The notes below the pieces were generated by a model, which saw only the letters and a program-made list of their open reading frames with translations, searched no databases and had not been told where the DNA came from. From Alphaproteobacteria bacterium (GTDB lineage Bacteria > Pseudomonadota > Alphaproteobacteria > UBA8366 > GCA-2717185), in contig JAJFJB010000478.1 in the NCBI GenBank assembly GCA_021774435.1, positions 1 to 60,063 on the forward strand: DNA of 60,063 nt. The letters are read 5' to 3'. A program made the position numbers and the translations under genes. Of the stretch, positions 17,706 to 25,390 are shown piece after piece (position 1 is the first letter of the stretch; the number at the start of each line of letters is the position of its first letter).

Positions 17706-18437
17706 ATGCCGGATTATGAACAAATATTGGCGGATGCCGCATGGCCCTATTGGGAAGCGGAGGCGGAAATCGCCAAGCGTTTCTTCGCCAAGGCCACAGA
17801 CGAAGATCACCTCTTCTATCTCCGGGCGCAGCTCTGGAAGGAACTCAATCCCGTAGACGGATATTTCAACGGACTGCACCGCGAATTATCCCGCCTCGTC
17901 GATATTTTTCCAGAGGTGGATAAGGAAATCGATCGGCACGACTATCACTTCCTGCTCACCCAATTGACCGAAGAATTCAATCACTACGTCGTTCTCGCCG
18001 ATATTTTCGAGCACCTCATGGGCCGGCCTATTTCGCCGGACGATACCGTGCAGCTTTCCGAGGAGAAGAAGCTTGGCGATCTGCGGCGGGACTTTATGGA
18101 AAAAAACGATCCGCTTTTGAAAGCGGCAGTCGGGTTCACCGAAGGCGGTGGAGCTAGGCTCTTTCGCGAAGGCGCGAAACTGAGCGGCAGCACCGTAAAC
18201 GATATGACCGCAAAAGCGATGCAAACGATTTTCGACGATGAGGAAGATCACTATCGTGTTCAAGCACAAGAAGCGATCCGTCACATTAAAACCGAAGACG
18301 ATCTGATCCACATGACCGATGCAATCCGTGCGGTCAGCCTGCAACGGGTTTGCATGCGCGCCGAAATGTTCCGGGATACGATGACGGATGCCGAGATTGA
18401 TGCATTTATCGCCGAAAACGAACGGTTACCAAGCTAA
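17706..18437 (+). CDS. Ferritin-like diiron protein, unknown function
   Basis: This is a mostly helical acidic protein of about 243 residues. Two E-x2-H metal-binding motifs are visible, EEFNH near residue 95 and EEDHY near residue 180, with further acidic residues on the first helices (WEAEAEIAKRF and the LHREL helix). This is the pattern of a ferritin-like four-helix carboxylate-bridged diiron centre. It could be an oxygenase, an oxidase or a peroxide-scavenging protein; I do not recognise a named family. A GAAGAGG at 17692-17698 fits the ATG at 17706 better than the TTG at 17700. It is divergent from the CoxG-like gene and converges on a glutathione transferase. Confidence 0.6.
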   Translation: MPDYEQILADAAWPYWEAEAEIAKRFFAKATDEDHLFYLRAQLWKELNPVDGYFNGLHRELSRLVDIFPEVDKEIDRHDYHFLLTQLTEEFNHYVVLADIFEHLMGRPISPDDTVQLSEEKKLGDLRRDFMEKNDPLLKAAVGFTEGGGARLFREGAKLSGSTVNDMTAKAMQTIFDDEEDHYRVQAQEAIRHIKTEDDLIHMTDAIRAVSLQRVCMRAEMFRDTMTDAEIDAFIAENERLPS

Positions 18438-19073
18438 TTAAGCCGCGGGCGTTTCCTTCGGTTCGGTGTCGCGCATGGCAGGCCGCTTGGCAAATTCATC
18501 ATACCAGACCGATAGACGGCCATGCCCTGGTCGGAAATCGTCAAGCCACTCGCGCCAATCCTGATAGCCGCAGGCAATGCCAACGGTAATCTGTGCCAAA
18601 TCAAGCGGCCCGTCCAATTCGTCGGAATGGGCCTCGATGTGATCGAAGCACCTGGTAATCCGATCGCGCTGTTTGTTGAGAAAGCCTTCCGAGCGAATTG
18701 ACCCAGGCCGCAGCATTTCAGCCCGCATCGCGATCTGCGCTTCCAACAATCCGTCCGCGACCGCATAAAGCGACCACATGTGCGCCTTCGCTTCTCCCTC
18801 AGGGATAATGCTGGAAGACGGAGCAACCTCATTGAGGTGCTGGCAAATCAGCGTCGAGTCACCGAGGGCAACACCGTCATCGGTGACCAGCGTCGGAATT
18901 CTCGCGACGGGATTCGCCTCGGCCAGTCCCTTGGTAAACTCAACAGTCGCGTACCCCCAGTCCAGGGGCCAGACAGTCGGCACCACTTCGATCCTTTCCC
19001 AAAGGCCTAATTCACGCGCTGTCACGACGACTTTGCGCGTGAACGGCGACGCCGGGGTCCAGAACAACTTCAT
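18438..19073 (-). CDS. Glutathione S-transferase family protein
   Basis: This is a soluble GST-fold protein of 211 residues. The N-terminal thioredoxin-like domain (KLFWTPASPFTRKVVV) has a serine in the usual activating region and the cis-proline loop ARIPTLVTDDG, followed by the ES-like DSTLICQHL. A helical C-terminal domain starts near residue 90. The start overlaps the end of the upstream YfcG-like gene by four bases (ATGA), so both are translated from one message. It probably handles electrophilic intermediates or a glutathione-dependent step in the neighbouring pathways. The substrate cannot be told from sequence. Confidence 0.85.
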   Translation of the reverse strand: MKLFWTPASPFTRKVVVTARELGLWERIEVVPTVWPLDWGYATVEFTKGLAEANPVARIPTLVTDDGVALGDSTLICQHLNEVAPSSSIIPEGEAKAHMWSLYAVADGLLEAQIAMRAEMLRPGSIRSEGFLNKQRDRITRCFDHIEAHSDELDGPLDLAQITVGIACGYQDWREWLDDFRPGHGRLSVWYDEFAKRPAMRDTEPKETPAA

Positions 19074-19777
19074 GCGCCACCTTGCGTCTGCGCAGTCTCT
19101 GCCGTCTGATTGAAAAGGTTCTTGCGTTCTGCGTCGCTCGGCGGTCCAGAACGCCTGAGTTCCTTACCGACATCCACACCACGCTGCACCGCAGGCCGTT
19201 CCTTGATGACGTTGCGCCAGCGCGACACGTTGGGGAAGTTACCCAAGGACTGGCCCAACGGTTTCGCAATCAGGACCCAGGGCCAGCAGATCATGTCAAC
19301 TATGGAATAGTCGCCCAGAATAAACGCCCGGCCCTCCAGCCGCTTTTCGAGCACGCCCAGACAGCGGTTATATTCGTTGCCGTAGCGGTTCTTGCCATAT
19401 TCGATGCCGCCATCGGCATAGTTCACGAAATGACTCAACTGACCCGCCATCGGCCCCTGATTGCCAACCTGCCAGAAAAGCCATTCCAGAACTTCCTTGC
19501 GGCTGCGCCAATCGTTGGGAATGTATTTTCCCGTCCGTTCCGCCAGATAATATAGAATGGCGCCTGACTCAAAGACGGCAACGGGTTCCTCCCCTTCCAC
19601 GTCATTATCGACGATCACGGGCATGCGGTTGTTCGGGCTGATCTTGAGGAAATCAGGCTTGAACTGATCGCCTTTCCCAATGTTGACCGGGATCAAATTG
19701 TATGGGAGATCGCATTCCTCCAACATAATGGAGACTTTCCAGCCATTGGGCGTCGGCCAGTAATAAAAATCGAGCAT
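19070..19777 (-). CDS. Glutathione S-transferase / disulfide-bond oxidoreductase, YfcG-like
   Basis: This is a Nu-class GST-like protein of 235 residues. It closely follows the remembered E. coli YfcG pattern: LDFYYWPTPNGWKVSIMLEE, LIPVNIGKGDQF, ISPNNRMPVIVD, FESGAILYYLAE, and EWLFWQVGNQGPMAGQ. These enzymes use glutathione in disulfide or peroxide reduction rather than classic conjugation. It is the first gene of a two-gene leftward operon with the GST at 18438. Its promoter should lie in 19778-19914, shared head to head with the class II aldolase gene. Confidence 0.87.
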   Translation of the reverse strand: MLDFYYWPTPNGWKVSIMLEECDLPYNLIPVNIGKGDQFKPDFLKISPNNRMPVIVDNDVEGEEPVAVFESGAILYYLAERTGKYIPNDWRSRKEVLEWLFWQVGNQGPMAGQLSHFVNYADGGIEYGKNRYGNEYNRCLGVLEKRLEGRAFILGDYSIVDMICWPWVLIAKPLGQSLGNFPNVSRWRNVIKERPAVQRGVDVGKELRRSGPPSDAERKNLFNQTAETAQTQGGA

Positions 19778-19914
19778 AGTTTTCCTCCGGGTACGTCAAC
19801 GCCATCATAATGCTGGCCATAGACAACGGCCATGGCCTGAATCGACACGATGTTCGTGTCGCGATATCCTCCCCGTCAAATGTATAGACGATTTCGCTGA
19901 GTGGAGGACGCCCC

Positions 19915-20709
19915 ATGGCGACGATAGCCAGTATCGCAACGCAATCGACAACGGCCCCGGCGGGCATGCCGGAAAACGAATGGGCGGCCCGGTGCGACCT
20001 CGCCGCTGCCTACCGCCTCGCGGCACTCTATGGCTGGACAGACCTCAACAACACGCATTTCTCACTACGGGTGCCAGGCACGGAAAATCACTTCCTCATC
20101 AATCCGTTCGGCATGTTCTTCGATGAAATTACCGCCTCCTCGCTCATCAAGGTCGATGACAAGGGCAACGTGATCGGCGACAGCGACTACCCCGTCAATC
20201 CAGCGGGTTTTGTCATTCACGGCGCCGTCCATATGTCTTCGCCCGATCTGCATTGTGTGATCCATACGCATAGCCGGTTCGGCGCCGCGGTGGCGATGCA
20301 AAAACAAGGCCTGCTGCCGGCCAGCCAAAAAGCACTAACGGTGATGGGCTGGGTCGGCTATCACGATTTTGAGGGACCTGCCGTCGATGCCGGTGAACAA
20401 CCGCGCATCGTCAGCGACCTAAGTGACAAGCGCATCCTGATCCTGCGCAATCACGGGCTGCTCAGCGTCGGCAACACGGTTGGCGAAGCCTTCGTGTGGA
20501 TCTATCGGATCGAGACTGCCTGCCGATTGCAAATCGACGCCCTGTCCGGCGGCAGCGAGCTTCAGTCTCTGTCACAAGAAACGCAGGACAAATCCATCCA
20601 GATGGGCCTGAAGATGTACGCCAAGGGCGGGTTCATTGAAGTCGGCCGCGAATGGCCGGCCCTGCTGCGTCAACTTTCTAGGGCCCACATGGACGATTAC
20701 GCCCGATGA
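19915..20709 (+). CDS. Class II aldolase/adducin family protein
   Basis: This zinc-dependent aldolase or decarboxylase-type protein of 264 residues resembles the L-fuculose-phosphate aldolase fold. The metal histidines are readable as H117 and H119 (VIHTHSRFG) and H180 (RNHGLLS), with an acidic catalytic candidate in the FFDE loop near residue 70. A clear GGAGG precedes the ATG. It is the first rightward gene ahead of the grdC and grdA genes, 124 bases upstream of grdC, so a common transcript is possible. In that case it may prepare or process the substrate of the reductase. Close relatives in proteobacteria are mostly uncharacterised. Confidence 0.85.
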   Translation: MATIASIATQSTTAPAGMPENEWAARCDLAAAYRLAALYGWTDLNNTHFSLRVPGTENHFLINPFGMFFDEITASSLIKVDDKGNVIGDSDYPVNPAGFVIHGAVHMSSPDLHCVIHTHSRFGAAVAMQKQGLLPASQKALTVMGWVGYHDFEGPAVDAGEQPRIVSDLSDKRILILRNHGLLSVGNTVGEAFVWIYRIETACRLQIDALSGGSELQSLSQETQDKSIQMGLKMYAKGGFIEVGREWPALLRQLSRAHMDDYAR

Positions 20710-20833
20710 GAGCGAGCTGAATCAGAGACTAAAGCGCCGTTTCGGCGAGAAAGCGCCCGGAGGCTCTTGAAAAACGTCACCAAATCCCCTTTTCAGAGCG
20801 ACACCGAATTGTCAGCAGCGCGGGGGGTATGGA

Positions 20834-22321
20834 ATGCGGGGAACCGAGGGTAATATCGAGTGTGACAATCCCGTCATCCGCAATTGTTCGCACTGTCTCA
20901 TCCATGTCCCCGATCTCGTCCGGTATGGCTCCAAACCGCGGCGCGAGATTGCCAAGGATCCTGCGACACAGCGACACCTTTCTGACTCGCTGAGATCCTA
21001 TGCCGACGCCGTGAACTACCCACCCAACCAGACCGTAATCGGCAACCTTACGCCCGACGCACTGTCCGGTATCCCGCGCCCGTGGTTCGATGCGGGTGAA
21101 AAAGCAGTCCCATCAACGGGCCCCTTCGGCGAAATCGTCTCACAGGACGTTTTCTACGCGCTGCTCAAGGCAGCGAATGTTCTAAAGCCTTCTTTGGTCG
21201 AACTTGCCGCCGAAGGCCGTGAAACCTTGGAAGGCTGTCTGCAAGCACACCCCGTGTTTTCGAGCTTGGCAACTGTCGATTTCACGCCCTTGGAATCTCT
21301 GCAGGCGGAAATCAACACGGGTGGCGCGCTTGCACTGCGGTCGGGAACGGAACTACGCGGCTGCGTTCGCCGCGACGACCGTGCCGAGGGCCGCGAAGAC
21401 GAAAATCTCGATGCGCATACCTTGCTTGAGGCCCTGTGCACCAAGGCCTCCGGCGCGGTTGCCCTGCAGTGGCTGCTGCACCGCGAGGGGATCGATGCAG
21501 CGGAGATCGACTACGTAATCAGTTGCGGTGAAGAGGCGACGGGCGACCGATACCAGCGCGGCGGCGGCGGCATGGCAAAGAGCATCGCCGAGATGTGCGA
21601 CTGCACACGAGCGTCCGGGATGGACGTCAAAAATTTCTGCGCCGCACCCGCATCGGCCCTGGTTACAGCCGGCGCGCTCGTCAAGGCGGGGCTTTATCGG
21701 CGTGTCGCGGTCGTCGCGGGCGGGTCGCTGGCGAAGCTCGGCATGAAATTCCAGGCCTATCTGCGGCTCGGCATGCCGATGCTTGGCGACTGCCTCGGTG
21801 CCACTGCCTTTCTTGTCGCGCCGGACGATGGTGAAAGCCCTATACTGCATCTCGAACCCGGCAGTGTAGGGGTAGCCACCGTCGGCGCCAGTACATCCGA
21901 CGAGGCGGTATATCGCGACCTCATTCTTGCACCACTCAATGCCCTCGGCTTGACCATGGGCGATATCGATAAATTTGCACCGGAACTGCACAACCCCGAG
22001 ATCATGGAGCATTCCGGTTCCGGCGATGTCGTCCATAAGAATTATCGCCTGATCGCCGCAATGGCGGTGATGGCTGGCGAAATCGGTAAAGCGGATATGG
22101 AAACTTTCATAGCCCGAACCGGCATGACGGGTTTCGCGCCGCCCCAGGGTCATATACCGTCCGCCATTCCGTATATGGGACATGCGCTTGCCGCCATGCG
22201 GCGGGGCGAGCTGCACCGGGCAATGTTCCTGTGCAAGGCGAGCCTGTTCCTAAACCGGTTGACGGAGCTCTATGATGGCGTTTCATTCCTCCTCGAAGCG
22301 AACCCGAGGGCGGAAACCTGA
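20834..22321 (+). CDS. grdC: Glycine/sarcosine/betaine reductase component C, beta subunit
   Basis: This is a 495-residue protein matching GrdC. It shares the N-terminal NYPPNQTVIGNLTP block, the FGEIVSQDVFYALLK segment, GCVRRDD, the QRGGGGMAKSIAEM block and the cysteine-bearing FCAAPASAL (C269) of its thiolase/FabH-like fold. The C-terminal YKMIAA-like HKNYRLIAAMAV, FAPPQGHIPS and LFDGVSF-like YDGVSFLLE are also there. In clostridia, component C takes the carboxymethyl group reduced on selenoprotein A and releases an acyl product with help of GrdD. GrdD is not found in the window. The ATG at 20834 is the only start that preserves the conserved N-terminus. grdA follows after 19 bases. Confidence 0.9.
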   Translation: MRGTEGNIECDNPVIRNCSHCLIHVPDLVRYGSKPRREIAKDPATQRHLSDSLRSYADAVNYPPNQTVIGNLTPDALSGIPRPWFDAGEKAVPSTGPFGEIVSQDVFYALLKAANVLKPSLVELAAEGRETLEGCLQAHPVFSSLATVDFTPLESLQAEINTGGALALRSGTELRGCVRRDDRAEGREDENLDAHTLLEALCTKASGAVALQWLLHREGIDAAEIDYVISCGEEATGDRYQRGGGGMAKSIAEMCDCTRASGMDVKNFCAAPASALVTAGALVKAGLYRRVAVVAGGSLAKLGMKFQAYLRLGMPMLGDCLGATAFLVAPDDGESPILHLEPGSVGVATVGASTSDEAVYRDLILAPLNALGLTMGDIDKFAPELHNPEIMEHSGSGDVVHKNYRLIAAMAVMAGEIGKADMETFIARTGMTGFAPPQGHIPSAIPYMGHALAAMRRGELHRAMFLCKASLFLNRLTELYDGVSFLLEANPRAET

Positions 22322-22340
22322 ACTAAAAGGAAGCATTGCG

Positions 22341-22796
22341 ATGCTAAGCGGAAAAAAGGTAGCGGTATTTGGCGAACGCGACGATGTCAGCGGACTCGCC
22401 GTACGAAAATGTATCGAAGCGGCAGGTGGTGAGGTCGTCTACGAAGCGACGTCCTGCTTCGTCTGAACCGCCGCCGGCGCCGCAGGTCTTGCGGAGCAGG
22501 AGGAAGTCAAGAAGTTGGCCAAACGCTATGGTGCGGATGACCTCATCATCGTGTTCGGCCTGAACGAACCCGCCAATTTGCGGATCATGGCCGCCACCTT
22601 CAAGGACGGCGACCCCAGCTATGCCGGCGCGCTTGGCGGCATCGCACTGGGGCTGGCGAGCTATCACATCTTCGAGCTTAAAGATGAAATTCCGCCTAAA
22701 GTCTGGGACAGCGAAATGGCGATCAAGGAACTTCAGATCGAAGACGAACTTATCGAGCGCATCTGCGGTATCATGCAGGAGATCCGCGGCGACTAA
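22341..22796 (+). CDS. grdA: Glycine/sarcosine/betaine reductase selenoprotein A (Sec at codon 42)
   Basis: This 151-residue selenoprotein is read through an in-frame UGA at 22464-22466. The sequence around it is the GrdA signature: C39-F-V-U42 followed by TAAGAAGL, a C-x2-U redox pair. It is preceded by the SGKKVAVFGERDD flavodoxin-like start and followed by IIVFGLNEPANLRIMAATFKDGDPSYAGALGG. GrdA carries the carboxymethyl-selenoether intermediate between components B and C and is re-reduced by thioredoxin. Length matches the family (about 155). An AAAGGAAG site precedes the ATG. A SECIS-like hairpin lies directly after the UGA. Conservation on both sides of the codon argues strongly against a pseudogene. 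Confidence 0.93.
22464..22497 (+). promoter_or_regulatory. Sec UGA codon and SECIS-like hairpin of grdA
   Basis: The UGA is at 22464-22466. Bases 22480-22484 (CCGCA) pair perfectly with 22490-22494 (TGCGG) around a GGTCT loop, and two more pairs (22477-22478 with 22496-22497) follow after one mismatch. The octamer GCAGGTCT occupies positions 19-26 counted from the U of UGA. From memory, the E. coli fdhF SECIS has the same octamer at the same distance, and its G23 and U24 contact SelB. The hairpin is part of the coding sequence, as usual in bacteria. Confidence 0.85.
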
Positions 22797-22801
22797 CCAC
22801 T

Positions 22802-24115
22802 CTATTCAAAAACACATTGCGCGGAAATTTCCGCTTCCAGCGCTTCCAGCGCCTTTTCCACGAGTGCCCGACGAATCGCCTTTTCTTCCGACGCCGACTT
22901 GTCCGGATCGCCGAGAGGATGTGGAATCGCGACACTGGGCACAATCCGGTTGGCTCCAACGGTCTGCGAAATCGGAATGATCGAGCAGATATGCGCCGTC
23001 GGCAGCCCCGCCCTTTCCAATTCCTTGACGATCGTTGCCCCGCAACGCGTGCAGGTGCCTCACGTCGAGGTTAGGATGACGGCCTGGACACCGACATTCA
23101 CCAGCTTGGCCGCTATCTCCGCGCCAAACCCGACCGCGCGCTCTACCGACGTCGCGTTGCCGACAGTGGCGTAATAAGTCTCATGCAGGCAGCCAATCCG
23201 CCCCTCGCGTTCCAAATCCCGAACAACGTCGAGCGGCAGCACACGGTTTGGGTCTTCGTTCGCATAAGTCGGATCGTAACCGCCATGCACGCTTTGAAAC
23301 GTTTCGGACGAAGCTTCCCGCAACCCTGCAAGCGAATATTCTCCATAGCGGCTCGCATTGGCGGACTCGATTCTGTCCGGATTGCCGCGCGGCACGACGC
23401 CGCCGCTGGTGACCAACGCCAGCGTGGCACGCGACATATCGGCCACAGGCGACGCCGGGGGCACGCGGTCAAACACAGGCATCGCATATTCGGTCGCGGG
23501 GTCATTACCGCTTACCTTGCGGAGCAGCATTTCAACGGCGCGTTGCGCGCCCGTCGTCTCCGCAAAGAAATTTTGACGCAGGCCACGCGGAATGGTTTCG
23601 TCCTTCTCCGCCGAAATTGCCGCACCCGCAACAAGTTTACGGCCGACGCGCACTATACGGGACACCGCGTCTCGCATACCCATCACATCCGCCGCCGCGA
23701 TTGCGATCGTCACATCTCGGCGAAAGAGTTCCACGGCCGGGTTTTCGGGGTAGAGAGCGGTCACAGCAGGAGCATCTAGGCGTTCAGCGACGGCACGGCA
23801 GACCGCCGCACACCACATACCATAACGCCCGGCATTGAAAGCCGGACCGGCGATAACAAGGTCTATCCCCGCACCACACCGTTCCGTGACGAGCGCAACA
23901 ATCTCTGCAGCAGCGTCCTCCGGTTCATCGGCCTTGTAGTTGTCCCCCATGACGACGGTGCCGACAATTTCAATCTCGGGCGCAAGTGATTGTATCAACG
24001 CGCCCGGTCCCTTCGCCCCGTCGAACCAAAGCGGGGACGCGTCTGCTTTCTCCTCGCCGCCAAGCCCACCGAAAAACTGGTTGAGGCAATGAACCGTTCG
24101 CACCTTCTGCGCCAC
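22802..24115 (-). CDS. grdB: Glycine/sarcosine/betaine reductase selenoprotein B (Sec at codon 352)
   Basis: This is the component B selenoprotein (GrdB/GrdF/GrdH type), 437 residues when the UGA at 23060-23062 is read as selenocysteine. The codon sits in the diagnostic TST-U-GTCTRCGATIVKE context near the C-terminus, and the reading frame continues 85 conserved residues to a TAG at 22802. It starts with VRTVHCLNQFFGGLGGEE and contains VAGPAFNAGRYG-like and LVTSGGVVPRGNP motifs. The GTG at 24115 lies one base after the grdE stop, behind GGGAGGT, and fits the family's N-terminus. Component B binds the amine substrate and presents it to SeCys. Whether that is glycine, sarcosine, betaine or another amine cannot be read. 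Confidence 0.93.
23033..23062 (-). promoter_or_regulatory. Sec UGA codon and SECIS-like hairpin of grdB
   Basis: The UGA is at 23062-23060 on the minus strand. Fifteen bases into the following coding sequence, CGTTG (23047-23043) pairs perfectly with CAACG (23037-23033) around a CGGGG loop. The loop begins 21 bases from the U of UGA and has G at its second and third positions, which satisfies the general bacterial SECIS consensus as I know it. The structure need not resemble that of grdA for SelB to use it. Confidence 0.78.
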
Positions 24116-24116
24116 G

Positions 24117-25355
24117 TCACACCTCCCGGCAACTGAGGTGGCTAAAGCCAAGTTCGTTCGTCGCGCCGATTATGGCCTGTAGTTCGACTTCAAGTGAGCC
24201 GTCTTCACGCAAGGTATGGGGATAGCCGCCGGCGAGGCGTGATACATCGGGGAGAGGCCCAATTGTCTTCGCCAGAGCCGGCAAAACGATGCGTTCATTC
24301 GCGTTCCCGGTCGAGACGATTGCATTCGCTTCGGCCACCGTATCGGCGAGCGATTGGGACCCGCCGTCATTTCCGGCGAATTCGTCGGTGATGGCGACGG
24401 TAACGATCCCGGATTTTTCCAACCTTTGCAGGAGCATCATCAGGTCCGCATCCGGGTTGCCGAACCCTTCCTTGCTGACAATAGCGCCGCTCGCCTGCAT
24501 TTCCGTCACCAGCGTTACGGCAGCTTCCGCCGATCGCTCTTTCTCTCCCAGCCGAACCGCTGCATTGGTGATCACGATCCCGGCGAAATTCCAGCGGTTG
24601 CCGTGTCCGCGCAACAGTTCGGCGATGATGGGATTGTTCTGATGATGAAACGTCGTGGTTTTATCGCACGCGCTGACGCAATTGCCGGACACGATTCCGT
24701 TGTCGTAGACCTGTCCCGGATTGGCTAAGACCGGCAAACCATCCTTAGCATCGCGGCCAAAGACATAGGTGTCGTGCAACAAGCCCTGACTGAGGACCAT
24801 GTAGACATATGCTACACGCGGGAGTCTGGGGTCGACCGGACTTTCCTCAAGGGCAATCTCTTCGACAGTATCGGGTTCGGCGTCAATGCAGACCGCCGCG
24901 ACGAACTCTGCAGCATTCAGCCCCGCGGCGCGAACCGCAGCCTCGTGCTCGTGGGGACCAAGACCATGCGCGGCTTCGATTCGCAACACAAAGAGCGGCA
25001 TCCGCGAGAACGGTGTGTAGTCGGCGCCCCTGCCCGACATGTCGATAATGCCTTCCTGAAACCCCACTATGGGGCCACAAGTAACAACTGCCACATCTTC
25101 CAGAATGCCCAGGACGCCCATTCCCTGTATCGAGCCGGTTTTTTTTATGCGCGGCTGAACGACATCTTTGACGCAGACAATGCGCGTGCTGTCGCCAGGA
25201 CGAGCCATTTCAATTGAAACATTTCCGAGGCGATCGTCGGCCATCAGTTGCGCCCGCAGCGTACCAGCGTCGATGGTCAAATGCCCAGCGTCTATACGGC
25301 TCTCGGCACCAAGGCTGACGGACAAAACCTTATGCCTGTGCATCGTCAACGACAT
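24117..25355 (-). CDS. grdE: Glycine/sarcosine/betaine reductase component B proprotein (pyruvoyl type)
   Basis: This 412-residue proprotein of component B belongs to the GrdE/GrdG/GrdI family. It shows ARPGDSTRIVCVKDVVQPR, CGPIVGFQEGIIDMSG, LSQGLLHDTYVFG and the processing motif SGNCVSACDK, followed by TTFHHQNNPII. In characterised enzymes the chain is cut between the Asn and Cys of this motif, here N225 and C226. The cysteine becomes an N-terminal pyruvoyl group that forms a Schiff base with the substrate amine. An AGGTGAG precedes the ATG. It is 35 bases downstream of the LLM gene and one base upstream of the grdB start codon, so LLM-grdE-grdB look like one operon. Confidence 0.92.
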   Translation of the reverse strand: MSLTMHRHKVLSVSLGAESRIDAGHLTIDAGTLRAQLMADDRLGNVSIEMARPGDSTRIVCVKDVVQPRIKKTGSIQGMGVLGILEDVAVVTCGPIVGFQEGIIDMSGRGADYTPFSRMPLFVLRIEAAHGLGPHEHEAAVRAAGLNAAEFVAAVCIDAEPDTVEEIALEESPVDPRLPRVAYVYMVLSQGLLHDTYVFGRDAKDGLPVLANPGQVYDNGIVSGNCVSACDKTTTFHHQNNPIIAELLRGHGNRWNFAGIVITNAAVRLGEKERSAEAAVTLVTEMQASGAIVSKEGFGNPDADLMMLLQRLEKSGIVTVAITDEFAGNDGGSQSLADTVAEANAIVSTGNANERIVLPALAKTIGPLPDVSRLAGGYPHTLREDGSLEVELQAIIGATNELGFSHLSCREV

Positions 25356-25390
25356 ACTTGGCTCACCTAAAGTGTGATTGAAAGCGGGCG

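Noticed and set aside
20710..20833. Terminator between the aldolase and grdC (CGCCG-TTT-CGGCG near 20740)
   Set aside because: The stem is only five bases with no T-run, and such GC-rich stems occur by chance in this sequence. The case for separating the transcripts is too weak.
22341..22796. grdA read as a pseudogene because of the internal TGA
   Set aside because: Conserved family sequence continues in frame on both sides, the TGA is exactly at the Sec position, and a SECIS-like hairpin follows. A disabled gene would not keep all three.
22802..24115. grdB read as two separate or frameshifted genes
   Set aside because: The frame is unchanged across the UGA and both parts match one family in order, with U in the known position.
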